Position numbers and translations under genes: made by a program | Source of the DNA: an uncultured Eubacteriales bacterium | Lineage (GTDB): Bacteria; Bacillota; Clostridia; UMGS1883 | Direction: 5' to 3' | DNA length: 19,004 nucleotides | Assembly (NCBI GenBank): GCA_905195005.1 | Contig: CAJJUC010000025.1 | Span: forward strand, 1 to 19,004 | Shown here: positions 11,542 through 19,004 of the stretch, one piece after another | Numbering within the stretch: the first letter of the stretch is position 1 | Layout of the letters: every line of letters starts with the position of its first letter | Notes under the pieces: model-generated | What the model saw: only the letters and a program-made list of their open reading frames with translations | Database searches by the model: none | Told to the model about the DNA's origin: nothing

Positions 11542-14541
11542 TTACTCTGCAATAAGCGTTATTATTTCAAACGGTTTAATTTCAATTTCAACTTCCCCGT
11601 CCTTGATTTTAAGCTCTGAAAGCCTGTTTTCCGAAAGGTCGGCAAGGAAAACCCCGGTTGCGTCAAAGCCGAGCTTTATGTGTGTGCGGCAGCGCCTGTT
11701 GTGCGCTTCAAACATTCGGATAAGCGTTCCGCTGCCGTCCTCGGTTTTTTTGACCGTGTCAATGATAACATTTTCGCAGTCCGCCGAAACAAACGAATAT
11801 TCGCACGGCAGTTTTCCGCTTTGCTTTCCGAGCGCCATAGCGTACATCGGCACGTTAAGGTTATACGCCGCGGCATATGTGCCGCCGCTTCTGTGGTTGC
11901 CGCGGTGCGGATATATTGAATATACGAATCTGTGCTCGCACTTGTCCGCATCGGGGTTTGGATATGTGGCTGATTTAAGCAGCGTGATGCTCATGTCGCT
12001 TCCGTGCACGCTGTAGCCGTACTTGCAGTCGTTCATAAGGCTCACGCCGTAATCCTCCTCGGAAATATCGGCAAACTTATGCGCACACACCTCGAATTTC
12101 GCCTTGTCCCAGCTTGTGTTTCTGTGGGTTGCGCGTTCAATGCTGCCGAACTGAATATCAAACGTTGCTTTTTCGGCATGAATGTCAAACGGGAACAGCG
12201 CTTTGACAAGGATGTGATCCTGCTTCCAGTCAACAAACGTGTCAAAATCAATCCTTGCAATGTCGTCATACATGCAGATTTTCTGAATCATGACGGAATC
12301 AAGGAATCGCCTTGTAATTTTTAAGCCTGCCGCAGCTCCGTCAGTAAACGGTTCGATGCTTTCAGCATCATCCATATCCCACGATTTGTCAACATAGTAG
12401 CTTGAAAGCTCCCATGCGTCATAATCGCGCGGATAATCCTCATAGCATCTTATAACGTTTGCTTTTTCTCCGCGGCGGATAAGCTCGCGCCGATTTACCT
12501 TGTCGTAAATGCTCTTAATGTCCGCACCGCTGAATCTGACGCGGAAAAAGCGGTTTTCAATCGTGTTTTCCGTCACTTTAACGCTGCATGCTTCCTTAAC
12601 CGCCGTTACCTTGTAGCCGTGCGGAGGGATGTTTTCCGCATAAACCTTTTTGCCGTCAAGCTCAACAATGCCGCTGTTTTCAAACGGAAGCGGATTGAAA
12701 ACGAACACGCCGCCGTCAGAATCAACCTCGGACGAAATTTTGCGGATTGCCCCTTCAACAATTTCTCTGCCGTTTTCTTCGATTTGCGTGTACTGCCTGT
12801 CACTGTCCTCGTAAACCTGTTTAATGGACGAGCCGGGAATAATATCGTGAAACTGGTTTAAAAGAATGGTTTCCCAACCGTCGTGCAGCCGCGCAGCCTC
12901 ATACCTGCCGCCTGCCGCCTTTTCGCTGAGCAAGGAGGCAAACTCCGCCGTTTGATACAGGTATTCTGACTTTCGGTTAGCGCGCTTATTTTTCGCCATG
13001 GAGGTATATGTTCCGCGGTGAAATTCAAGATACAGCTCTCCGACCCATTCGGGAAGCTCCTCTCTTTTTCCGCATGTTTTGCGGAGCTTATCGATAAATT
13101 CCGTTGCCGTGCCGAACTTAAACGCAGGGCAGCCGGGTATGCCGCGTTCAAGCCGCTTTCCTGTTTCAATCATTTCGGCAGTCGGACCGCCGCCGCCGTC
13201 ACCGTAACCGTAGGTCAAAAGAACTTCATTGCTGATGTCCTTCTGATGATAACGCTCCCATGTTCCCATGACCTGCGCCGCCGTCACCTTTCCGGAATAC
13301 GTTGTGAAATTTGTCGGTTTTTCGCCCTTAACCTTAGTCTGCGCCGTCAGGAAATGCGAGAAAATTTTCGTTCCGTCAATTCCCTGCCACATAAATGTGT
13401 CGCACGGCATTGTATTTGTTTCGTTCCACGATATTTTCGACGTGACGAACGCGTCCACTCCGCTTTTCACAAGAATCTGCGGAAGTGCGGCGCTGTAGCC
13501 GAAAACATCGGGCAGCCACAGGATTTTGCAGTCAACTCCGAATTCCTCCGCGAAAAACCGTTTTCCGTAGAGCAGCTGGCGCACAAGGCTTTCGCCGCTT
13601 GTGAGATTGCAGTCCGCCTCAACCCACATTGCGCCCTCAACCTCCCAGCGGTGCGCTTTCACCATTTCGCGGACTTCGGCATACATTTCGGGGCATTCCT
13701 CTTTAAGATATTTATAGAGCTGCGCCTGTGATGACATGAACTTGTATTCGGGGTACTGCTTCATAAGGTTCAGCGCCGTGCCGAACGAACGCTGCACCTT
13801 TTCGCGCGTTTGCGCAAGCGTCCAGAGCCATGCCACATCAATATGAGTGTGCCCGATTCCGATAACGGCTGACTTTGATTTCCCGCAGTCCTTCCCGTAA
13901 AACTCCTTTTCGAGATATTTATCGGCTTTTCCGACCGATTCACCCTCTGCTCCGCGCACGCGGAAATCAAGCATGCGCACGGCTTCGTCAAGCCTTTGCA
14001 TAATTCCGATATATTCGCTGCTTTCGCTGTCCATGAGCATTGCCGCGTCATACGGGATTTTGATATCATAATACAGCTTTCTCATGTCCTCATCATATGT
14101 TATAAGCGACGGCAAAAACTCCGCGGGGCGATCCTCCGTGCCCGAATAAGCATAGAGATATATTTCGTATTCCTTTATTTCGGGGAGCAAGACCTCGGTA
14201 TGATTTGTGTCCATGCCCTGAACGGGCACGCCGTCAAGATATATCATAAACTGCGGATTTGATGCGTCCCACAAGCCTTCACGTCCGGTTTTAAGGGAAA
14301 AATATGTATTTTTCTTATCAACGCGCACCTTGGAATAAAACCGGCAGTGCGAATCGTACTCGCTGCCCCATCGTTCATCAGGACGAAACGGTTTGAAATT
14401 CTTTATGTCCGGCAGACGGTTATCGGTTTTATATCCGCACGGCATAACATAAAAATCCGTTAATGCGGCGGCGCTTTTAACCATTCTTTCTTTAAGAAGC
14501 AAAAGCGTCTGCCGTATTTTATCGGGAAGAAAACTGTTCAT
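11542..14541 (-). CDS. GH38-family alpha-mannosidase
   Basis: The 999-residue glycoside hydrolase family 38 enzyme is a retaining, zinc-dependent alpha-mannosidase that removes mannose from oligosaccharides such as host or yeast mannans and N-glycans. The first ~215 residues form the N-terminal beta domain. The catalytic domain begins at GIGHTHIDVAWLW (228-240), with zinc ligands expected at His231 and Asp235. The nucleophile is Asp345 in LWLPDVFGYS (341-350), and a further metal ligand is His564 in NQFHDIIPGSS. The middle and C-terminal beta domains of the family complete the length. There is no signal peptide, so it is probably cytoplasmic and works on imported oligosaccharides. AAGGAGTG lies 7 nt before the ATG. 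It has its own promoter, overlapped by a large inverted repeat, and follows an AraC-type regulator on the same strand. No sugar transporter is in view. Confidence 0.95.
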   Translation of the reverse strand: MNSFLPDKIRQTLLLLKERMVKSAAALTDFYVMPCGYKTDNRLPDIKNFKPFRPDERWGSEYDSHCRFYSKVRVDKKNTYFSLKTGREGLWDASNPQFMIYLDGVPVQGMDTNHTEVLLPEIKEYEIYLYAYSGTEDRPAEFLPSLITYDEDMRKLYYDIKIPYDAAMLMDSESSEYIGIMQRLDEAVRMLDFRVRGAEGESVGKADKYLEKEFYGKDCGKSKSAVIGIGHTHIDVAWLWTLAQTREKVQRSFGTALNLMKQYPEYKFMSSQAQLYKYLKEECPEMYAEVREMVKAHRWEVEGAMWVEADCNLTSGESLVRQLLYGKRFFAEEFGVDCKILWLPDVFGYSAALPQILVKSGVDAFVTSKISWNETNTMPCDTFMWQGIDGTKIFSHFLTAQTKVKGEKPTNFTTYSGKVTAAQVMGTWERYHQKDISNEVLLTYGYGDGGGGPTAEMIETGKRLERGIPGCPAFKFGTATEFIDKLRKTCGKREELPEWVGELYLEFHRGTYTSMAKNKRANRKSEYLYQTAEFASLLSEKAAGGRYEAARLHDGWETILLNQFHDIIPGSSIKQVYEDSDRQYTQIEENGREIVEGAIRKISSEVDSDGGVFVFNPLPFENSGIVELDGKKVYAENIPPHGYKVTAVKEACSVKVTENTIENRFFRVRFSGADIKSIYDKVNRRELIRRGEKANVIRCYEDYPRDYDAWELSSYYVDKSWDMDDAESIEPFTDGAAAGLKITRRFLDSVMIQKICMYDDIARIDFDTFVDWKQDHILVKALFPFDIHAEKATFDIQFGSIERATHRNTSWDKAKFEVCAHKFADISEEDYGVSLMNDCKYGYSVHGSDMSITLLKSATYPNPDADKCEHRFVYSIYPHRGNHRSGGTYAAAYNLNVPMYAMALGKQSGKLPCEYSFVSADCENVIIDTVKKTEDGSGTLIRMFEAHNRRCRTHIKLGFDATGVFLADLSENRLSELKIKDGEVEIEIKPFEIITLIAE

Positions 14542-14550
14542 AAAAAAACA

Positions 14551-14596
14551 CTCCTTGTATATTAAAGCTTATGATTTTATTTTAATATACAAAGAG
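14551..14596. promoter_or_regulatory. Putative operator: 16-bp inverted repeat over the GH38 promoter and ribosome binding site
   Basis: CTCCTTGTATATTAAA (14551-14566) and TTTAATATACAAAGAG (14581-14596) are reverse complements at 15 of 16 positions, with a 14-bp spacer. One arm contains the GH38 ribosome binding site; the other covers the -10 box. The expected transcript begins between the arms, so the repeat is unlikely to act as an RNA hairpin and more likely binds a dimeric protein. Confidence 0.6.
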
Positions 14597-14607
14597 CGTT
14601 TTATCAA
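14579..14607 (-). promoter_or_regulatory. Promoter of the GH38 gene
   Basis: TTGATA (complement of 14602-14607), 17-bp spacer, TAAAAT (complement of 14579-14584). The -10 box and part of the spacer are covered by one arm of the inverted repeat at 14551-14596. Confidence 0.65.
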
Positions 14608-14645
14608 GATATATTTGCGACTTTTATTTATATTTTTCGGACATT

Positions 14646-15569
14646 TTAAGCATTAAGCCTAAACTCCGTCGGAGTACATCCCTCTTTTTCGGAGAAAAAA
14701 CGGACAAAATGCTGAACGCTCGAAAAACCGAGATTTTCGGCGGCAGCGCTTACCGAAAGCTCTCCGTGCCTTAAATATTCCTTTGCTTTCTCAAGCTTAA
14801 GGTGCATTATATACTCCTTTGTGCTCATTGAAGTGTACGCCCGAACGATTCTGCCGACCTGCTTTGTGCTAAGGTACAAAATCTCAGAAAGGTCGCTTAT
14901 TTTTATCGGAGACGCTATGTTATCGCGGATATAACGGTCAATCTTTTCGAAACGCACACTGTTGATGTTGCTTTTGCGTTCTTCAATGCACACCTCAGCC
15001 CCGTTGTCATATTCTGCTGCAACACGGTTGATAAGTACATAAACAAGCGCTTCAATGTTTTCGCAGAAACCGATTCCGCCGTGCTGCACCTGTGAAAAAG
15101 CAAGCTCAAAAAGCGTTTTTATATCCTCATCGTACTTTACCGGTTCAATACCTATGCCGCCGTAAATTTCGAGGATTCGGCGCGCTGATCGGCTCGATTC
15201 CCTGCCTGCCGACAAATCGCAGTTCAGGCAGTATTCGACATAATCCTCATACTCCGCGTACTGCTCGTGATAAATCCCCGGCGCAGTGATATACATCTGC
15301 CCTTTTGTGATTTTCTGCTCTCCGCCGTCCGATATTAAAATACAGCTGCCCTCCGTTATAACATGGATTTCAAAAGAGAAATGTCTGTGCCGCGCGATGC
15401 AGCCGCCCTTTAACGCACGCATTGCCCGAAACCAAAGAACATTGATTTTAAGCCCGCCGCGTTCTATATTAAAATCAAACTCCGCAAGCCGCTGCGACGC
15501 TTTTATGATATTATCCGTCTGTTTTTTTATTGTACCGCAGCTTTTGCTTTCTTTACGCATTTCGTGCAT
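14646..15569 (-). CDS. AraC-family transcriptional regulator with cupin sensor domain
   Basis: In this 307-residue regulator the N-terminal half is a cupin-type ligand-binding domain (about 45-125), with the paired-histidine start HRHFSFEIHVITEG (61-74) and TAPGIYHEQ (95-103); such domains usually sense sugars. The C-terminal ~95 residues hold the double helix-turn-helix of AraC/XylS, with ISDLSEILYLSTKQVGRIVR as the first recognition unit and AAENLGFSSVQHFVRFFSEKEGCTPTEFR as the second and the family signature. AGGAG lies 9 nt before the ATG and overlaps the stop region of the RND permease gene, only 12 bp away, so it is probably on the pump transcript. It also directly precedes the GH38 gene (104 bp), the usual place for a sugar-responsive activator of a glycosidase. 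Which of the two it controls is inference. Confidence 0.92.
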   Translation of the reverse strand: MHEMRKESKSCGTIKKQTDNIIKASQRLAEFDFNIERGGLKINVLWFRAMRALKGGCIARHRHFSFEIHVITEGSCILISDGGEQKITKGQMYITAPGIYHEQYAEYEDYVEYCLNCDLSAGRESSRSARRILEIYGGIGIEPVKYDEDIKTLFELAFSQVQHGGIGFCENIEALVYVLINRVAAEYDNGAEVCIEERKSNINSVRFEKIDRYIRDNIASPIKISDLSEILYLSTKQVGRIVRAYTSMSTKEYIMHLKLEKAKEYLRHGELSVSAAAENLGFSSVQHFVRFFSEKEGCTPTEFRLNA

Positions 15570-15581
15570 TTTCCTCAGCTC

Positions 15582-18500
15582 CTAAGCCTGTGCCTTTTTC
15601 ATTGCCTTTTTCTCGGCGCGGCGCTGCTTTTTGGCAGCTCGCTTTATTCCGAAATCATCAAATATCGTGTAAACCACGGGGATTACAAACAGTGTTAAAA
15701 ATGTTCCGACGCTCAGTCCGCCGACAAGCACAACCGCCAGCGGCTGCATCATCGCACCGCCGCTTGTTGAAGTTACTGCCATCGGCAAAAAGCCGAGAAT
15801 TGACGTGAGCGATGTCATGAGAATCGGGCGCATTCTTACAAGTCCGGCATTTACAACGCGCTGCGTGCGCGGCTGTTCGGGATTTTCCGCCTTTTCCTGA
15901 TTGATGAAGTCAATCAGGACGATGGCGTTGTTTACGATGATACCGATAAGCATCAGCACACCGATTGCGCTTACAACGGAGAATGCAGTTCCCGAGATAA
16001 GCACTGCAAGCACAACGCCGATCATTGCAAGCGGAATTGTGAACAGGATTATAAACGGCTGCGTAAGATTTTCGAACTGCGCCGCCATAACCATATACAT
16101 CAGCAGAATACCGAGAAGTATTGCGATAAGCAGCGATTTCATTGCGTCTATCATAACCTCGTATGAGCCTGCCGCTTCCTGGGAAATTCCCTCCGTTTTG
16201 CCGATTTCCTTGTTAATCGCCTCGGTAAACTGACGGTTTACCGTGCCCATATCCGAGCCATAGATTTTACCCGTGAGCGTAACAACTCTCTTTTGATCGA
16301 TTCGCTGAAGCGTTGTCTGCCCCTGTTCGATTGTTACATCCGCAATATCGCTGAGCGTTATCCACTGCCCCATCGGGCTTTTTATGCGAAGCTTTTTCAG
16401 CTCATCATAGTTTTTAACGTAATCTGTCGGGTATTTAACCTTGATATCGTACTCCGAACCGCTTTCGAAGTATTTCGATGCCGTTGAACCGTTAAGCGCA
16501 TTGCTTACAAGACTTGCCGCATACGAGGTGTTCATTCCGTAAAGCGCAGCCTTTGATTTGTCGAGCTTAACGCGCAGCTCGGGCTTTGTGTCGCTGAGCG
16601 AGGTTTCTGTTTCCGTCACGCCCTTTATTCCGGCAAGCACCTTTTCCGCCTTACGGACATAGTCCTCAAGCGCCTCATCATCCGAAGCCGTGTAGCGGAA
16701 GCTTACCTCATCCGAGGACATTGACATGTTCGTGTCGGACGCTTCAATCGAAAGCGTCGCACCTGTTATATCAGAAAGCTTTTCTCTGATTATCTGAACA
16801 GCGTCCGCCGTGGAGGTTTTTCTGTCATCCTCAAGCGTCAGCGTGATGCTTGCCTGATTCGACGGTGTTGTTCCCATCGACATCATTCCGCCCGAACCGA
16901 CATCAACCGAGATTGTTTTAAGCTCCTTGTAATCCTTGACGGAATCCTCAATCTGACGGCAGATTTTATCCGTGTCCTCAAGTCTTGAGCCTTGCGGCAG
17001 CTCAACCGAAATGCTTATTGTTCCCTCATCGGACGATGCCATAAGCGTCATTCCGAGCTTTGACAGAACGACAAGGCTTAAAACAAACAGCAGCATAACG
17101 CCTGCCATAAAGCGCTTGCGGCGTTTTAAGAAATAACGCAGAGCCTTTTCGTAAAGACTGTAGAAGAAGTTCATCATCTTCTCGAACGGCTTTAAGATGA
17201 AACCGAAGGCTTTGTTCTGCTCCTCCGCATTTTCGATTTTGGACGAAAGCATCGGCACAATCAGAAATGTTGTCAGCAGCGACGCCGTCTGCGAAAATAC
17301 AATGGTAAATGCGAGCTGTTTAAACATAATCGCCATCATGTTGTCGATGAACAGTATCGGCACGTAAACTATGCACGTTGTCAGCACGGAAGCCACAACC
17401 GCGCCGATAACCTCGCCCGTGCCCTTGATTGACGCTGTTTTTGCGTTCTCATGATATGTTTTCCGCCGCCTGAATATATTTTCAAGCACAACGACAGAGT
17501 TATCAACCAGCATTCCGACGCCGAGCGCCAGTCCGCCGAGCGAAACGATGTTCAGCGTCATTCCGGTTGCATAAAGCCCGATAAACGTTGTGATAACGGA
17601 AATGGGCATCGAAACACCGATAACTAGCGCGTTGCGCGCACTTCCGAGGAACAAAAACAGCACGAGGATTGCCAGAAGTCCGCCCGTGATGGCGTTTTCC
17701 GCAACGGAATGAATCGAATCCTCAATATAGCTTGCCTGCTCCATTGTGATATCATATTTGAATTTCGGGTTTTGCGATTTAATTTGTTCGAGCGCCTTTT
17801 TAACGCCGTTTACAACGTCAACGGTGTTTGCGTCCGATTCGCCGCTGACGGAAATCGAAATTGATTCCTCTCCGTTTACGCGCGAATAGGTATCGGCTTC
17901 CTCATATGTATCGTTAATGCTTGCAACATCGCGCAGATAAATTATCTGCCCCTGACTTGTTGTCAGCGGAACAAGCCCGATTTCCGAAAGCTTTTTGAAT
18001 TTTCCCATAACGCGGACGGAAAGCTTCTTTTTATTCGCCTCGGTTCTTCCTGCCGGAAGGTCCCTGTTCTGTCCGCTTATTGCCCCGATTATATCGGAAA
18101 ACGAAAGGTTATATCCATACATTTTGTCGGGGTCGATGTCAACGTCGATTATTCTGTCCGTTCCGCCGCTGACAGTTACCGAAGCAACGCCGTCAACCGC
18201 CTTGAGCTTATCTTCAACGTTATCCTCAACAAATTTTTTCGTTTGCGTTAAGTCATAGCCTTCATATGAAACGCTCATCATTGCCGAAGCCATGCTCGAC
18301 ATATCGAGCTTGAGCACCATCGGCTCATCGGCGTCCTCCGGAAGCGTTGCCGAAATCATATTTATGTTATTTTCAATTGTGCTTACGGCTTCGTCAATAT
18401 CCGTTTTATTCGTAAACTGCGCCATAACAATCGATGACCCCTCCGAGGACTGACTCCTCAGAGTATCCAATCCCGAAACGGAGGCAACCGCGCCCTCAAC

Positions 18501-18698
18501 TGGCTTTGTAACAAGGTTTTCGATTTCCTCCGAGCCTACGTTTGAGTAGTTCGTCATAACGAGAACCATTTTCAAATCCATGTCCGGCATTGCGTCAATG
18601 GGCAGCATTGAAAGTGCGTAAGCGCCGATTACAACGAATATCAGCACCGCCATTGTAACGGCTACGGGCCGTTTAACCGATAATTCATGCAGCTTCAT
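15582..18698 (-). CDS. RND-family efflux permease (HAE1/SwrC-like)
   Basis: The 1038-residue inner-membrane transporter of the resistance-nodulation-division superfamily exports lipophilic or amphipathic compounds using the proton gradient, together with an adaptor protein. The layout is typical: one N-terminal helix (about 11-30), a large extracytoplasmic loop, six helices (about 335-560), a second large loop, and six C-terminal helices (about 865-1012). The TM4 motif LGVGMLVDNSVVVLENIFRRR has Asp399 at the AcrB Asp407 position but Asn400 instead of Asp408. In TM10 the AcrB Lys940 position is Asn923 (GIIVNNAIVLIDF). This reduced relay is, to my knowledge, common in Gram-positive SwrC-type pumps. 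The tail is rich in lysine, arginine and alanine. It lies 18 bp after the adaptor gene, with AAGGG and GGTGG as possible ribosome binding sites. The substrate is unknown; an outer-membrane factor is not expected in a Gram-positive cell. Confidence 0.94.
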   Translation of the reverse strand: MKLHELSVKRPVAVTMAVLIFVVIGAYALSMLPIDAMPDMDLKMVLVMTNYSNVGSEEIENLVTKPVEGAVASVSGLDTLRSQSSEGSSIVMAQFTNKTDIDEAVSTIENNINMISATLPEDADEPMVLKLDMSSMASAMMSVSYEGYDLTQTKKFVEDNVEDKLKAVDGVASVTVSGGTDRIIDVDIDPDKMYGYNLSFSDIIGAISGQNRDLPAGRTEANKKKLSVRVMGKFKKLSEIGLVPLTTSQGQIIYLRDVASINDTYEEADTYSRVNGEESISISVSGESDANTVDVVNGVKKALEQIKSQNPKFKYDITMEQASYIEDSIHSVAENAITGGLLAILVLFLFLGSARNALVIGVSMPISVITTFIGLYATGMTLNIVSLGGLALGVGMLVDNSVVVLENIFRRRKTYHENAKTASIKGTGEVIGAVVASVLTTCIVYVPILFIDNMMAIMFKQLAFTIVFSQTASLLTTFLIVPMLSSKIENAEEQNKAFGFILKPFEKMMNFFYSLYEKALRYFLKRRKRFMAGVMLLFVLSLVVLSKLGMTLMASSDEGTISISVELPQGSRLEDTDKICRQIEDSVKDYKELKTISVDVGSGGMMSMGTTPSNQASITLTLEDDRKTSTADAVQIIREKLSDITGATLSIEASDTNMSMSSDEVSFRYTASDDEALEDYVRKAEKVLAGIKGVTETETSLSDTKPELRVKLDKSKAALYGMNTSYAASLVSNALNGSTASKYFESGSEYDIKVKYPTDYVKNYDELKKLRIKSPMGQWITLSDIADVTIEQGQTTLQRIDQKRVVTLTGKIYGSDMGTVNRQFTEAINKEIGKTEGISQEAAGSYEVMIDAMKSLLIAILLGILLMYMVMAAQFENLTQPFIILFTIPLAMIGVVLAVLISGTAFSVVSAIGVLMLIGIIVNNAIVLIDFINQEKAENPEQPRTQRVVNAGLVRMRPILMTSLTSILGFLPMAVTSTSGGAMMQPLAVVLVGGLSVGTFLTLFVIPVVYTIFDDFGIKRAAKKQRRAEKKAMKKAQA

Positions 18699-18716
18699 CA
18701 GTCCACCGGTCCCTTC

Positions 18717-19004
18717 TTATTCAACTATTTTGATTGCGTTATTCTTCTCGGAAAGATATTCCTTACCCGATAATACAACGCTTTCGCCCTCGCTTATGCC
18801 GGAAACGATTTCGGTGTATTCATCGGTTGCAATACCTGTCTGCACTTCTTTTTTCTCGGAAGCGGTTACCGGGGGAGTGGTTTGAGACTGCACGGTGGGA
18901 GTCTCTTGCTTTGTTCCCGTTTGTTTTTGTTCTGTCGGGGGAGTCACGGGTGCATTCTTAACCGGTTCGTCCTTTTTAGACATGAAAATGTAGCCGACTA
19001 CAAC
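18717..19004 (-). CDS. RND efflux adaptor (membrane fusion protein, HlyD-like), C-terminal part only
   Basis: Only the last 95 residues are in the window; the gene continues past 19004, since the frame is open through the edge (VVVGYIFMSKKDEP). The last ~45 residues, EVQTGIATDEYTEIVSGISEGESVVLSG and onward, are the typical C-terminal membrane-proximal strand segment of RND adaptors. Before this lies a stretch of about 40 residues rich in proline, threonine, glutamine and lysine (PVKNAPVTPPTEQKQTGT onward), which looks like a disordered linker and is unusual at this point of the fold. Position, 18 bp upstream of the permease gene on the same strand, supports the assignment: the adaptor links the permease to the cell exterior and is needed for export. 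The start, lipid anchor and promoter are not visible. Confidence 0.8.
   Translation of the reverse strand, partial: VVVGYIFMSKKDEPVKNAPVTPPTEQKQTGTKQETPTVQSQTTPPVTASEKKEVQTGIATDEYTEIVSGISEGESVVLSGKEYLSEKNNAIKIVE

Noticed and set aside
13018..13731. Long plus-strand open frame (237 codons) opposite the GH38 gene
   Set aside because: It is antisense to the catalytic domain, which carries all GH38 motifs; the product has no recognisable domain and no ribosome binding site.
14542..14645. RNA hairpin sequestering the GH38 ribosome binding site
   Set aside because: The second arm lies over the -10 box and upstream of the expected transcription start, so it would not be in the mRNA made from that promoter.

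Overview
The window looks like a chromosomal segment of an anaerobic, gut-type Clostridia (Bacillota). The reasons are the gene families (UPF0735 and UPF0237 ACT proteins, a SwrC-like RND pump, copper-amine-oxidase-N surface modules), strong AGGAGG-type ribosome binding sites, sigma-A promoters and simple hairpin terminators. This is inferred from gene content; there is no rRNA or other marker in the window to fix the taxon.

Layout. (1) 1-3290, minus strand: comEC -> rlmB -> small ACT protein. The ComEC has a nuclease-like C-terminal domain that has lost its metal-binding histidines. (2) 3291-3631: a roughly 340 bp gene-free block made of nested inverted repeats, lying between the lysC stop and the comEC start. 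It looks like a dispersed repeat/MITE or a structured RNA. (3) 3637-6577, minus strand: UPF0735 ACT regulator -> homoserine dehydrogenase -> aspartate kinase, an aspartate-family amino acid cluster with a consensus promoter at 6619-6647 and a hairpin between hom and lysC. (4) 6710-9032, plus strand: rodA (peptidoglycan glycosyltransferase of elongation) ending at a perfect terminator, then a decayed glycoside hydrolase fragment on the minus strand, a DtxR/MntR-type metal regulator, and a lone AT-rich barstar gene. (5) 9092-11428, minus strand: a secreted multidomain protein (copper-amine-oxidase-N modules, RsiV-like domain, chagasin-type protease inhibitor domain, C-terminal repeats) and thioredoxin, each with its own promoter. 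(6) 11542-19004, minus strand: membrane-fusion adaptor (partial) -> RND permease -> AraC-type regulator -> GH38 alpha-mannosidase.

How they fit together. The lysC/hom/UPF0735 group makes and controls homoserine-branch precursors. The adaptor and RND permease form an export system, and the AraC regulator starts 12 bp after the permease stop, so it is probably co-transcribed with it. The GH38 gene has its own promoter, overlapped by a near-perfect 16-bp inverted repeat that also covers its ribosome binding site; the adjacent AraC regulator is one candidate ligand. No CRISPR array, tRNA, rRNA, complete insertion sequence or prophage was seen. The points most worth following are the structured block at 3291-3631, the nuclease-dead ComEC, the RsiV-like/chagasin fusion, the orphan barstar, and the GH38 operator.
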